Assembly (NCBI RefSeq): GCF_900177705.1
Contig: NZ_FXBA01000002.1
Span: 62,001-126,000, forward strand
Direction: 5' to 3'
DNA from: Fibrobacter sp. UWB15
Lineage (GTDB): Bacteria; Fibrobacterota; Fibrobacteria; Fibrobacterales; Fibrobacteraceae
Length of the DNA: 64,000 bases
Position 1 is the stretch's first letter. Each line of letters starts with the position of its first letter. The notes beneath the pieces are model-generated. The model did not search any database. It was not told the origin of the DNA and was given only the letters and a program-made list of their open reading frames with translations. This document shows positions 55,264 to 63,874 of the stretch, in pieces. The position numbers and the translations under genes were made by a program.

Positions 55264-56981
55264 TATTCAGCCTCCTTTGCCGCAGAGTCGGTCTCTACCA
55301 AGCGGTACTTGAAGAATTCCATTTCTCCGATAACCCTGAGAGTATCCACCGCTACGCTATCGTAGTAATGGCGCTGCAAAAAGTCCTTCAATCTACCCTC
55401 ATTAATCACAATCACGTTGTCATGAACAACATCTTTCATGGGGTTCGTGACGCCGAACTCCGCAAGTGCCCGAGTAATCTCCGGCAAGTACGGGGTCCAG
55501 TAACCCAATGACACCGTGCGGCGGTAACTACCGATGGGTTCCGCCAGGTAAGGCGGATTCTTATGATGGCTAAAACGCATGTAGGCGTTCATGCTCAGCA
55601 AGAACATCTTGTCAGGTTGGCTATCAATGTAAGCGAACACCTGTTCGTAGTCCGTAGAATCTTCAATGGCCAAGGTGCGCAATTCGCCAGAACCCGGACC
55701 GCGCACCAAATCACCGCTAGTAGCATAAACAAATACGTTCGCAAGAGCAATCACAGCTATCGCTGCAACCATCAACTTGCGTGGCAACTCATAACGGAAC
55801 CGCCCCCACAAAGGCACTGCAAGCACCGCCGCATAAAGCCAAAAGCCGCTTTCTACGCGGTACACCAGGCGGTTCATGGCGAGCAGCATGGACATCAGGT
55901 ACAAAATCACGCCAAGACTTGCCCACAGATACAAGAACTTTTTGCGGTCGGTCGCCCCTATCAGCAAGCAGAAAATGAACCAAGTCCAAAACAACGGCGA
56001 ACGCAACGAATGCCCCAACGCACTCAACAAAAGCCGCGGAATATCGCCCCGTTCGATTTTGTCGCGATATTGTCCGATAACATCGACTATAGCCTGCATA
56101 CTGTCGACAGCAAACGTCTCTGTATCATAAAACGTCCATTCAGTGAGCATCTGGTAATCTATACCGGACTTCCCCATTTCTTCTAGATCTTCATAAACCG
56201 CATTCTGGTTATAATTAGACACATCACCGAGTACCACACGGGGACCTTGAATATCTATATAAGGCGCATATTCCGCATTTCTATATAGCGAAACATCAAA
56301 GTTGTGCATGGCGTACGCCCCTGCAAACATCACAGCAAAGCCAACCACCATCGCCCATTTAAACTTCCAACACTGTTTCAGGTTGAACAACAACCCCACC
56401 CCAAAGAAAGGCATTCCCATCAAGAACGCCTCCCAACGCATCACCGAGCCCCAAAGCAACAGAACAACTCCGATTGACAACACTAGAGCCTGCCCCGGAC
56501 TTGATCCGGGGGCATTGCGAGCCCCTTTAGGGGCGCGGCAATCCACCACTCCATACCCAAAGAGCAGCATTCCCGCAGCGCTCAAAATCGAGGCGCACTG
56601 CGTAAACTGCAAAACCAAATAAAAATCGCTAGCGAACATGGCTGTAAAAAGCATCGCCAGCAGAAGCCCCCAACGTTCGCCACACCGCCGCAACAGTACA
56701 TAACCGACAGCTGTAAAAGACACGAACACCGCAGTCATTTCGCCAATGTAATACCACCCAATCTTCGGGAACAAGTGGTACAGCGGCAACAACGCGTAGC
56801 CGTAAATTGCGTTCACAAAAAGTAAGTGCGGGTTATAATCCGTGCCGTGGGCACCGGTCAGCACCGCCGCCATAAAGTAGTCGTCTATCGCCCCGAACTT
56901 GATGTCGCCAAAAACAAGGCAAAGTACCAAAAAGAACAGGTTGATTGCGACCGAATACAAAAACGCACGTTTAAAAGGCAT
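55263..56981 (-). CDS. Polytopic membrane protein, possible GT-C-type glycosyltransferase
   Basis: From MPFKRAFLYSVAINLFFLVLC the protein has 572 residues; a start farther upstream would lie in the wzm gene and lacks support. About 10-12 membrane helices are visible. An early periplasmic loop carries the acidic AIDDYFMAAVLTG, like the Asp pair in GT-C transferases, and the C-terminal third is soluble (EDSTDYEQVFAYIDSQPDKMF...). Substrate unknown. A REP-like element sits in frame (56488-56544). A TATATT box lies 6 nt before the ATG. Confidence 0.75.
   Translation of the reverse strand: MPFKRAFLYSVAINLFFLVLCLVFGDIKFGAIDDYFMAAVLTGAHGTDYNPHLLFVNAIYGYALLPLYHLFPKIGWYYIGEMTAVFVSFTAVGYVLLRRCGERWGLLLAMLFTAMFASDFYLVLQFTQCASILSAAGMLLFGYGVVDCRAPKGARNAPGSSPGQALVLSIGVVLLLWGSVMRWEAFLMGMPFFGVGLLFNLKQCWKFKWAMVVGFAVMFAGAYAMHNFDVSLYRNAEYAPYIDIQGPRVVLGDVSNYNQNAVYEDLEEMGKSGIDYQMLTEWTFYDTETFAVDSMQAIVDVIGQYRDKIERGDIPRLLLSALGHSLRSPLFWTWFIFCLLIGATDRKKFLYLWASLGVILYLMSMLLAMNRLVYRVESGFWLYAAVLAVPLWGRFRYELPRKLMVAAIAVIALANVFVYATSGDLVRGPGSGELRTLAIEDSTDYEQVFAYIDSQPDKMFLLSMNAYMRFSHHKNPPYLAEPIGSYRRTVSLGYWTPYLPEITRALAEFGVTNPMKDVVHDNVIVINEGRLKDFLQRHYYDSVAVDTLRVIGEMEFFKYRLVETDSAAKEAE
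56488..56544. repeat. REP-like element inside a coding sequence
   Basis: Two palindromes (CCCCGGA-CTTGA-TCCGGGGG and GCCCCTTTAGGGGC) lie in frame in the membrane-protein gene, giving CRAPKGARNAPGSSPGQA in a loop between helices. Confidence 0.7.
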
Positions 56982-56987
56982 GTGAGA

Positions 56988-56997
56988 AATATATATT
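56988..56997. promoter_or_regulatory. Overlapping divergent -10 boxes
   Basis: AATATATATT reads TATATT on both strands. The plus-strand box (56992-56997) is 9 nt before wzm; the minus-strand box (56988-56993) is 6 nt before the membrane-protein start. The whole divergent gap is 25 bp. Confidence 0.55.
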
Positions 56998-57006
56998 TTG
57001 TAACGT

Positions 57007-57855
57007 ATGGATACACAATGGACCACCGTCATCAAGCCCAAAGCAAGCCTTCTCTCGGTAGACTTTGGCGAACTTTGGCAATACCGCGATTTGTACCGCA
57101 TGTTCGTCAAGCGCGACATTGTCACTTGGTACAAGCAGACCATTCTCGGGCCGCTGTGGTTCTTTATCCAACCCATCATGACGACTATTATGTTCATGGT
57201 CGTGTTCGGCGGTATCGCGAAAATCTCGACCGACGGATTACCGCAGCCGCTGTTCTACCTCGCAGGCATTTGCCTGTGGACCTATTTTTCGGAATGCCTG
57301 AACCAGACCAGCAAAACGTTTATCGAGAACGCGAACATGTTCGGCAAGGTGTATTTTCCGCGACTCGTGGTGCCGCTCGCCACCGTCACGAGCAACCTCG
57401 TGCGACTCAGCATCCAGATGGGCCTATTTTTCCTGGTGTTCGCGTACTACCTGATTTTTACCGACGCTCCGGTGCACCCTAATTTGTACGCACTGCTCAC
57501 GCCTGTACTTATCGTGCTCATCGCCGCGCTTGCCCTCGGTTTTGGCGTGCTGTTCAGCAGCCTCACCACCAAGTACCGCGACCTCACATTCTTGCTCACC
57601 TTCATTGTGCAGCTTTGGATGTACGCAACGCCCGTGATTTACCCGCTCAGCACCATCGAAGACCCGCGCCTCAAAACGCTCATGCAGGCAAACCCGCTCA
57701 CCAGCATCATGGAAACGTTCAAGTTCGGCATGCTCGGCGTGGGCGAATTCAGCTGGGCCGCCCTCGGCTACACCGCCGGCTTCGCCGCCTTCATCCTCGC
57801 GCTCGGCGTTGTCGTATTCAACAAAATCCAGCGCACGTTTATGGATACGGTGTAA
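57007..57855 (+). CDS. wzm: Polysaccharide ABC exporter permease (Wzm-type)
   Basis: The 282-residue ABC-2 permease has the typical N-terminus (YRDLYRMFVKRDIVTWYKQTILGPLWFFIQPI) and about six membrane helices (VVFGGIAKIST; LCLWTYFSECLNQ; ALALGFGVLFSSLTTKYRDL; YATPVIYPLSTI). It would move O-antigen or capsule chains across the inner membrane. Its ATPase partner normally follows directly; here the next 6 kb is a foreign block and the wzt start appears at 63875. Confidence 0.93.
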   Translation: MDTQWTTVIKPKASLLSVDFGELWQYRDLYRMFVKRDIVTWYKQTILGPLWFFIQPIMTTIMFMVVFGGIAKISTDGLPQPLFYLAGICLWTYFSECLNQTSKTFIENANMFGKVYFPRLVVPLATVTSNLVRLSIQMGLFFLVFAYYLIFTDAPVHPNLYALLTPVLIVLIAALALGFGVLFSSLTTKYRDLTFLLTFIVQLWMYATPVIYPLSTIEDPRLKTLMQANPLTSIMETFKFGMLGVGEFSWAALGYTAGFAAFILALGVVVFNKIQRTFMDTV

Positions 57856-57857
57856 TA

Positions 57858-59138
57858 TTACACTGCATAAAGCGGAATATTGGTAAGGGAATCTTGTTCC
57901 TTATAGGGGCGCAGCGAATAACGGATAGCCCTAAGCCCAGGTGTTTTTTGCAATAACATCGAAAGTGAGTTTGAACGCACAGATTCACCCGATTTTACTT
58001 CAATGGGTAAAAGGTGACCATCCGACTGTATTAGGAAATCCAATTCTAACCTTGAATCATCCGTTGAGTGATAGTAAATCGGATCAATTCGTTCACTTTT
58101 CATTTGTTGCAAAATAAATTGTTCCGCAAGTCCGCCATTGAATTCTGCAATTAAGTCGCTCTTAATTAGAATTTGAGAAGAGTCCGTATTCGCCATCGCA
58201 CCCAACAGTCCCACATCCAGCGTATACAGTTTGAAAATGTTCATTTCTTCGTATATGCTTAATGGCAGAGCTGGCTTAGACACGCGAGACACCTTGTATA
58301 ACAGGCCTGAATCAACCAACCACTCGATAGCCTCTTCGTATTGCGTTGCACGAGCCCCTTTACGGAGTGCCCCATAAAAAAACTTCTTATTTTCCTTGAA
58401 TAGTTGCGAAGGGACACTTTTCCACACGAGCTTTATTTTTGCAACTTGATCTTTGGGAGCGTGTTTAGAAAAATCCTGCTCGTACCCGCGCAAAATACTT
58501 TTCTGTATTTCACGCACGCCTTGCAAGGCTTTCGATTCGGCATACAACTTAACCGCTTCGGGCATTCCACCCACATAATAGTATTGCCTAAGCAGGTCCA
58601 CAAATTTCTCGTGCAACGGGGCAATTCCGTCAAAGTCACTATTTTCCAACAACTTTAGCGACTCTTGTTCGCCAATAGCATCAAGGAACTCCATAAAATT
58701 CATCGGAAAAACGTTCAGTTCGTCAACCTTGCCAACCGGAAACGAAACACCCTGGTGGAGCGATATTCCAAGCAGTGATCCCGCTACGGCAATATGGTAT
58801 TCGGGAGCCTGTTCGTAAAAGTATTTCAAAGCCTCAATCGCCTCGGGAATATCCTGCACCTCGTCTAATATAATCAGCGTATCGCCAGGGGTAATATCAA
58901 CCTTGCTCAAGGCACTCAAATCACGTAAGATTCGACCAATATCGAAATCCCGGGCAAAAACCTGTTTGGCAAGATCATTCTTTCGGCAAACAATATAGGC
59001 TTCCTTTTCATATGCAGTCTTGGCAAATTCACGCAAAAGCCAGGTTTTTCCAACCTGACGAGCCCCGTTTAATATTAGGGGCTTGCGGTTTGCGCTACTT
59101 TTCCATTCAAGCAGATTTTTTAAAGCAATTCGCCGCAT
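57858..59138 (-). CDS. AAA_14/DUF4143 ATPase
   Basis: The 426-residue protein starts at MRRIALKNLLEWKSS. Walker A is LNGARQVGKTWLL and Walker B LIILDEVQDIPEA, followed by a C-terminal DUF4143 region with the PD-(D/E)xK-like core (DSRLELDFLIQSDGHLLPIEVKSG). Such ATPases are common in bacterial accessory regions; their role is not settled. It stands 3 bp after wzm in opposite orientation. Two copies of a 15-bp direct repeat lie in its leader. Confidence 0.85.
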   Translation of the reverse strand: MRRIALKNLLEWKSSANRKPLILNGARQVGKTWLLREFAKTAYEKEAYIVCRKNDLAKQVFARDFDIGRILRDLSALSKVDITPGDTLIILDEVQDIPEAIEALKYFYEQAPEYHIAVAGSLLGISLHQGVSFPVGKVDELNVFPMNFMEFLDAIGEQESLKLLENSDFDGIAPLHEKFVDLLRQYYYVGGMPEAVKLYAESKALQGVREIQKSILRGYEQDFSKHAPKDQVAKIKLVWKSVPSQLFKENKKFFYGALRKGARATQYEEAIEWLVDSGLLYKVSRVSKPALPLSIYEEMNIFKLYTLDVGLLGAMANTDSSQILIKSDLIAEFNGGLAEQFILQQMKSERIDPIYYHSTDDSRLELDFLIQSDGHLLPIEVKSGESVRSNSLSMLLQKTPGLRAIRYSLRPYKEQDSLTNIPLYAV

Positions 59139-59140
59139 AT

Positions 59141-59188
59141 TACATTTTTCCACACGTACTTTCAATTCAAATATACATTTTTCCACAC
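59141..59188 (-). promoter_or_regulatory. Two 15-bp direct repeats in the ATPase leader
   Basis: GTGTGGAAAAATGTA (minus strand) occurs at 59174-59188 and again at 59141-59155, 33 bp apart. The first copy runs into a TATATTTG -10 box and the second ends 3 bp before the ATG. This looks like an operator pair. Confidence 0.5.
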
Positions 59189-59233
59189 ATAAAAGCAACA
59201 AAAACCATCATTTTTAGACAGATAATGATGTCC

Positions 59234-59257
59234 AAACCCCTCTATTTCGAGGGGTTT
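59234..59257. repeat. Inverted repeat between two genes
   Basis: AAACCCCTC and GAGGGGTTT flank TATTTC. It lies downstream of the AbiE pair and upstream of the ATPase. It might be a terminator but lacks a T tract. A GTTTAAAC-like palindrome and an ACCGAATTCGGT palindrome lie nearby. Confidence 0.5.
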
Positions 59258-59329
59258 AAACCCAAAGAGGGGTCGAATTCGATCCCTTAAAATGTACCGA
59301 ATTCGGTATAAATAGACCTACACAGCAAC

Positions 59330-60184
59330 CTAAGGATTCCTTACTTTTGTCAAATCCAGCATCTCCTTAGCGCAATCAACAGCCTGCGATAAAGTTATCC
59401 CTTTGGCAAACGGGTTCTTGGTAACAAATCTTCTCCAAAAGTCATTTTGAACCAAATCCACTTTAATCGATTCTAGGATTTGCGGATATCCTTCCAAAGT
59501 TTTGAACGTATTCCGCCGGCGAGAAGTCGCTTCAAGAGCAATCCTTAGCGTTTTGAAGTTTATTTCATCTTTCTTCAATACATAAAGCATATACACATCA
59601 TAAAAGTCTCTGGTTCGTGTATTAGCCGCACCTCTCGAAACAATTGTATCAAGTTTTTCCGCAAAAACATTCTCTAGTGGATAAGCCAAAACCGGAATTG
59701 CCTTATCGTCAAACACGCACTTATACATGTATTCTACTTCCCGGGGAATGATGGTATCTCCAGTTGTAAGGTCGACAGTCAAAGGAACTTTCATCTTTCC
59801 ATAATGGCATTCAATAAAAACCCTGAGTCCTAGATAATCATCTTTTTCCCGAATTTCCTCGATACGACCGAACAAAAAAATCAAATGGTCAACAATATCT
59901 ATGCTGCAAATTTCCTTAAAAACTTTATCGACATTTTCAGAGCTGACGCTAAAGTCTTTCACAGTCGCATCGATGTCCATCGTAGAGCGGCTCCCGATTC
60001 CAAGAATAGAAGCAATCAAGAAGCCACCCTTAATAACAAAATGTTTGCGAAACCTAGAAGCAGCAATTCTGTCCAGTAAACGTTCAAGGCAATACATTTG
60101 CAAAGTTGCCTGAGGCGTGATTCCATACTTTGATGACAAATTCTTCAATAGCGCCTTTAGCTGCATTTCGTTATTCGCAATCAC
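59330..60184 (-). CDS. abiEii: AbiEii-type nucleotidyltransferase toxin
   Basis: The 284-residue protein has KGGFLIASILGIGSRSTMDIDA (nucleotidyltransferase motif; D70 and D72) and FAEKLDTIVSRGAANTRTRDFYDVYML, the pattern of AbiEii/AbiGii (DUF1814) proteins. They modify tRNA 3' ends and act in phage abortive infection. The gene overlaps the AbiEi gene by 4 bp. Confidence 0.9.
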   Translation of the reverse strand: MIANNEMQLKALLKNLSSKYGITPQATLQMYCLERLLDRIAASRFRKHFVIKGGFLIASILGIGSRSTMDIDATVKDFSVSSENVDKVFKEICSIDIVDHLIFLFGRIEEIREKDDYLGLRVFIECHYGKMKVPLTVDLTTGDTIIPREVEYMYKCVFDDKAIPVLAYPLENVFAEKLDTIVSRGAANTRTRDFYDVYMLYVLKKDEINFKTLRIALEATSRRRNTFKTLEGYPQILESIKVDLVQNDFWRRFVTKNPFAKGITLSQAVDCAKEMLDLTKVRNP

Positions 60185-60783
60185 AGCAGCACCTCTAAAT
60201 ACGCTCTGAGTTTTTTTTCTACATGAAAAGTCTTTGCAAGTTGCATCAGTTTCGGAATATTCTTTTCTTTACGGCCGACGTACGTTTTAATTGCATAGGT
60301 TATTGTCTGGATATCGGCCGCAACTTTGGCCGTCATGATTTCGCACAAGGTTCTTTCGGCAGAATAGGTGCGCACAACGTTACCTAAGGGTGTTTTGACC
60401 TCTACGATCTCAAGCGGATAAAGATTCTTCGATGAATGCTTTACCACAATTCCATTTTTTGCTAGAGAGGGCGAATGGTAGAACCCCTTAAACGTCATGG
60501 TCCACATAAACGGCGCACGTTCTGTCAGAGAATGCAAGAACAAAGCCGTTTCGCACGAGAATACGCCCGTCGGGCAACGATGCTGCAAATTCAGGAGTTC
60601 GTCCTCTTGCGCCGTTTCCAACTGATACACTCCTCGCGCAACCCTTACGATTTTCCCGGCATCGGAAAGCTGTTTCAGGAACATCCTGTGGATACCCGCA
60701 AGAGAAGCCTGCTTCGCGGTAATCCGCCCACCCTTTTCCAAGAGAAGATTCATTAGTATCTTTTCTTTGTTATTGACAATCAT
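60181..60783 (-). CDS. abiEi: AbiEi-type antitoxin/repressor
   Basis: The 200-residue protein starts at MIVNNKEKILMNLLLEKGGRIT, 7 nt after a TATATT box; an ATG 54 bp upstream would lie before the promoter. A second candidate ATG is at MNLLLEKGG. The N-terminal winged helix (GGRITAKQASLAGIHRMFLKQLSDAGKIVRVARGVYQL) and the rest (TCETALFLHSLTERAP..., RTYSAERTLCEIM) fit AbiEi, which represses its own promoter and blocks the toxin. Confidence 0.88.
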   Translation of the reverse strand: MIVNNKEKILMNLLLEKGGRITAKQASLAGIHRMFLKQLSDAGKIVRVARGVYQLETAQEDELLNLQHRCPTGVFSCETALFLHSLTERAPFMWTMTFKGFYHSPSLAKNGIVVKHSSKNLYPLEIVEVKTPLGNVVRTYSAERTLCEIMTAKVAADIQTITYAIKTYVGRKEKNIPKLMQLAKTFHVEKKLRAYLEVLL

Positions 60784-60790
60784 ACTAACA

Positions 60791-60819
60791 AATATACAAG
60801 ATATTAGTACAAACGTCAA
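60791..60819 (-). promoter_or_regulatory. abiE promoter with inverted repeat
   Basis: On the minus strand TTGACG (60819-60814) and TATATT (60796-60791) are separated by 17 bp, an ideal spacing. ACTAA..TTAGT arms overlap the -10 and start region, a candidate operator. Confidence 0.65.
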
Positions 60820-60995
60820 TATATCCGTTTCCTTCATCTTTCACTCCTCCCCGCAAACAGGCTTGAAATTGCGGGTCTTCAGTCGGTTTTTGCGAGTAAA
60901 ACTACTCACTTGTGCACTAAATATAATTTCTCAGGGTATCTTTGTCAATAGGTCCGATACATTTTTTTTGAACAGCCCTCCCGGCAGCCCCTTTT

Positions 60996-61137
60996 AATCT
61001 ATATTACTCAACAAGATGACCGCCATCGAGTTGCAGAAACCCTTATCGCTCGACCGTGTCCAAGCAAGCTTGGCCGTGACACTCGCTCATAGGGTTTTCG
61101 AGAACATCAGCAAGCAGTACCGCCTGGGGCTAGTGGG
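60996..61137 (+). pseudogene. Damaged copy of the wzt 5' end
   Basis: The 16 bases AATCTATATTACTCAA (60996-61011) recur at 63855-63870. The start codon (61016) begins MTAIE, like the intact wzt start (MTTAIEFE). After an insertion of about 66 bp (LQKPLSL...TLAHRV), the sequence again follows wzt with 38 of 39 bases shared (FENISKQYRLGLV, 61097-61135), and then leaves the wzt frame. Confidence 0.75.
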
Positions 61138-61141
61138 CTCC

Positions 61142-61725
61142 GGGTTCCACCCGGCGAAGCCGTACGCGAAGCGATTGTCAACGCAATATGCCACCGAGAC
61201 TACACAAGCAACGCCAGTGTACAAGTGATGCTGTTCAAAAACCGTCTCGAGATTTGGAATCCAGGACAGTTGCCATATGAATTGACCACGCAACAGCTTT
61301 ACAAGCCTCACAAATCGCACCCCAACAACCCATTGATTGCAGAACCCCTGCAGCGTTCGGGGTTCATAGAAAAGGCTGGAACAGGCACCGGCGAAATCGT
61401 AAAACTTTGCCTACAGCATGGCCTGAAAAAGCCCCTATTTGAGCAAGATGGCGACTTCAAGGTGATTATTTGGCGACCTGTCCCCCAAGATGGCACCCAA
61501 GATGGCACCCAAGATGGCACCCAAGATGGCACCCAAAAGCAACTAGAAGAGAAAATCATCAGCCTTATAAAAGTAAACCCTAAAATTTCTAGAAAAGACA
61601 TCGCCACAGCAACTCAAACATCGCCACGCACAATAGCAAGAAGAATAAAAGAAATGAACGATAAAATTCGTTTTGTAGGAAGCGGCTATAGCGGTCACTG
61701 GGAAGTGATTGGTTCAAAGGATTAG
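61142..61725 (+). pseudogene. Fragment of a COG2865-type (AlbA_2/HATPase_c_4) protein
   Basis: The frame starts inside the conserved stretch PPGEAVREAIVNAICHRDYTS and continues VMLFKNRLEIWNPGQLP...HPNNPLIAEPLQRSGFIEKAGTGTGEIV, all typical of the C-terminal half of COG2865 'RecG-like' regulators. A tandem QDGT segment is followed by a winged helix (KEQLEEKIISLI...NPKISRKDIATATQTSPRTIARRIKEM). The N-terminal half is missing. A shortened product from GTG 61225 is possible but cannot be shown. Confidence 0.7.
61486..61533 (+). repeat. Four 12-bp tandem units (QDGT)
   Basis: CAAGATGGCACC is repeated four times exactly, encoding QDGT each time, between the ATPase-like region and the winged helix. 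Confidence 0.9.
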
Positions 61726-61772
61726 GTGTTTCATATGCTAAAAAACAGAAAAGCCATACCCTTCCCTCGAAA

Positions 61773-62729
61773 ATGAAAACATACGAGAAATATTTTCCAT
61801 ATCTGATTCTTCTCGCTGCGGGATTTATCATTTTTTCGTTTTTTGCTCCTGCCATCTTTGGCAACAGTAATGGCATTGATCACATGATTCCCTTTATTGC
61901 TATTGCTGCAGCAATATTGACTTTTCTAGCGTTCTTAATACAACATCAAGCAAACGTTCAGCTTTCAAACGATAACAAAAAACAGCAACTTGAACGTCAA
62001 TTTTACGAAATGCTCAAAATACACTGCGATAACGTTAAAAATTTGCATGCGGAATCACTTTATACAGATCCAACTACTGGAAATCATTCTCAAAAGACCG
62101 CCACTGGTCATGATTTCTTTAAATGCTTACTTGAAGAATTCGATTTAATCTACGCCAAGATCTACGAATCAGAAAAAAAAGAAGATATTTTTAACAAAGC
62201 ATACCGCACATTTTTCTTTGGAATAGACTCTGCGGCAAGGGAACTAAAAAAGGAAACCGTTGAAACCTTTCGCAGTTTCGTCTTTCAAAACACCAATACA
62301 CTTTTTTGGCAGAATCACCCTAAACTAATTCCTATAAGAGATTCTCTTTTCACGGGACGCATGGACCAATTGGTTCCATATTATAGGCATCTCTTTTTGA
62401 TGGTGAAAACCGTTGCCCAATTCAATGACGAATTATTCTCTTACGCAGACAAACGCCAATTCTTGAGAATTCTTCGCGCCCAATTATCCAGCGCGGAACA
62501 GACCTTGCTATACTACAACTGGAAATCCGGTTGTGGCGAGAAATGGGAAGAAGATTCTTCCATAACAAACGGCAATCACTTTTTCACTGATTACCGAATA
62601 ATCCACAACATCATTCCTAAAGACTGCCGGGTGTTCAGTTCTGATGAAATCCTGCAATCTCTATTAGAGAAAAATCCCAACTATATGAAAATTAATGACA
62701 ATGACACTCTATTCGAACTGATTTCTTAA
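61773..62729 (+). CDS. AbiC-like phage abortive-infection membrane protein
   Basis: The 318-residue protein has two N-terminal membrane helices (YLILLAAGFIIFSFFAPAIFG; MIPFIAIAAAILTFLAFL), then a cytoplasmic domain. The pattern RQFYEMLKIHCDNVKNLHAESL, GHDFFKCLLEEFDLIYAKI and YYRHLFLMVKTVAQF is typical of putAbiC (PF16872). The family is linked to phage defence by homology, with little biochemistry. It is convergent with the DUF4238 gene 29 bp downstream. Confidence 0.8.
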   Translation: MKTYEKYFPYLILLAAGFIIFSFFAPAIFGNSNGIDHMIPFIAIAAAILTFLAFLIQHQANVQLSNDNKKQQLERQFYEMLKIHCDNVKNLHAESLYTDPTTGNHSQKTATGHDFFKCLLEEFDLIYAKIYESEKKEDIFNKAYRTFFFGIDSAARELKKETVETFRSFVFQNTNTLFWQNHPKLIPIRDSLFTGRMDQLVPYYRHLFLMVKTVAQFNDELFSYADKRQFLRILRAQLSSAEQTLLYYNWKSGCGEKWEEDSSITNGNHFFTDYRIIHNIIPKDCRVFSSDEILQSLLEKNPNYMKINDNDTLFELIS

Positions 62730-62758
62730 TTTTATCAAAATTTTCGACAACATCATTC

Positions 62759-63736
62759 CTACAGTTCAACCCCCAACTTGTCCTTGCTGCCGAAGGCTAT
62801 GTGGCTTTCGGCGTTCTTTAGCAATAGGATGTTCAAGAACTCGACATCCTTGCCGCATAATGGTTTAATGTCGAATCCGTAATCTATGGGCTTTTTGTCT
62901 TGATTAAACGAGACTTTTGCCGGCTTCAGCATATAGCCGTTTCCAAAACCAAGTACATCTTGAATAGAATTCTTGGCAATCGTGAATCTAGGATTGTCGG
63001 CCGTCAATTTAAAAAAAGGACTCATGCACAAAACAGCCATGTCTTTTGAGAGCGGGAAGACGGTATAATCATGAGGCGTTAGCAAAGAAAGAATTTGATA
63101 AAAAGAACTTTCACGATACTTCTTCACCATTTCACACATCATATTAAGTTTTTCCCACGCAAGGCGACCTTCAAACCAAGCATTTCCTTTATCCGGAATT
63201 AGAAACTCCTTGCCGCAATCTGTAGATTTAACAAATATTAAGTAGGAACCGAGAATATCTTTGACATAGGCTGTTAATGATAGATTTGTGTCACCATATT
63301 CATAATTGTAGAACTTGGTAATTTCTGTTATCGTTTTGCATGTAAGAATTTTACTTATATTCTCAAAAAAATCACCAAATAACTTAAGTCTATTGGCATC
63401 ACCTATTTCTGAATAAAACTTTTTATCATTTTCATCAACCAGATTGTAACGAAGAACGGAAATAAGCAGGAACTTTTTTAACAAGAACATTTCTGCCGCA
63501 GATAAAGTCAACTTCCCCGCAGACGAGACAATCTTTTTGTGGACAACGGCAAAATCCCGTTCAATCTTATCGCAAAGGTCATGTTCCAACTGTTCCGGAT
63601 AATAGCCATACTCACAGAAAACAGACCGCGTATTTCGGGACTCCATCTTTTTTGATGAAATATCCATGTATTGAATCCGGTCGTCTTCGCAAAAGGCTCG
63701 GAGAATAAATTGTGGGATATAATGGGAACGAAGCAT
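62759..63736 (-). CDS. DUF4238-family protein
   Basis: The 325-residue protein begins MLRSHYIPQFILRAFCEDDRIQYMD, the usual HYIPQxxLRxF opening of DUF4238. No catalytic motif is recognised. Members are often found in defence-rich regions. It has no signal peptide. It shares the AT-rich composition of its neighbours. Confidence 0.75.
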   Translation of the reverse strand: MLRSHYIPQFILRAFCEDDRIQYMDISSKKMESRNTRSVFCEYGYYPEQLEHDLCDKIERDFAVVHKKIVSSAGKLTLSAAEMFLLKKFLLISVLRYNLVDENDKKFYSEIGDANRLKLFGDFFENISKILTCKTITEITKFYNYEYGDTNLSLTAYVKDILGSYLIFVKSTDCGKEFLIPDKGNAWFEGRLAWEKLNMMCEMVKKYRESSFYQILSLLTPHDYTVFPLSKDMAVLCMSPFFKLTADNPRFTIAKNSIQDVLGFGNGYMLKPAKVSFNQDKKPIDYGFDIKPLCGKDVEFLNILLLKNAESHIAFGSKDKLGVEL

Positions 63737-63858
63737 AGATGAATGAGTTTTGGGTTCAGCCTACATAAAATATACACCCTATTCCTGCTTTTTTCTTTTT
63801 TTTCAAAAAAAAACGGACATTTTCTTGCCGGTGGTACCCCTCTTTGGTGGCATAAATC

Positions 63859-63864
63859 TATATT
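63859..63864 (+). promoter_or_regulatory. -10 box of wzt, leaderless type
   Basis: TATATT, 10 nt before the ATG at 63875. The same box is present before the damaged copy (61000-61005). Confidence 0.6.
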
Positions 63865-63874
63865 ACTCAATAGA

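Noticed and set aside
59234-59257. Confident rho-independent terminator
   Set aside because: The stem is good but there is no T tract on either strand; kept only as an inverted repeat.
61016-61228. Separate 70-residue protein
   Set aside because: It is a joined remnant of wzt sequence and a shifted frame of the COG2865 fragment.
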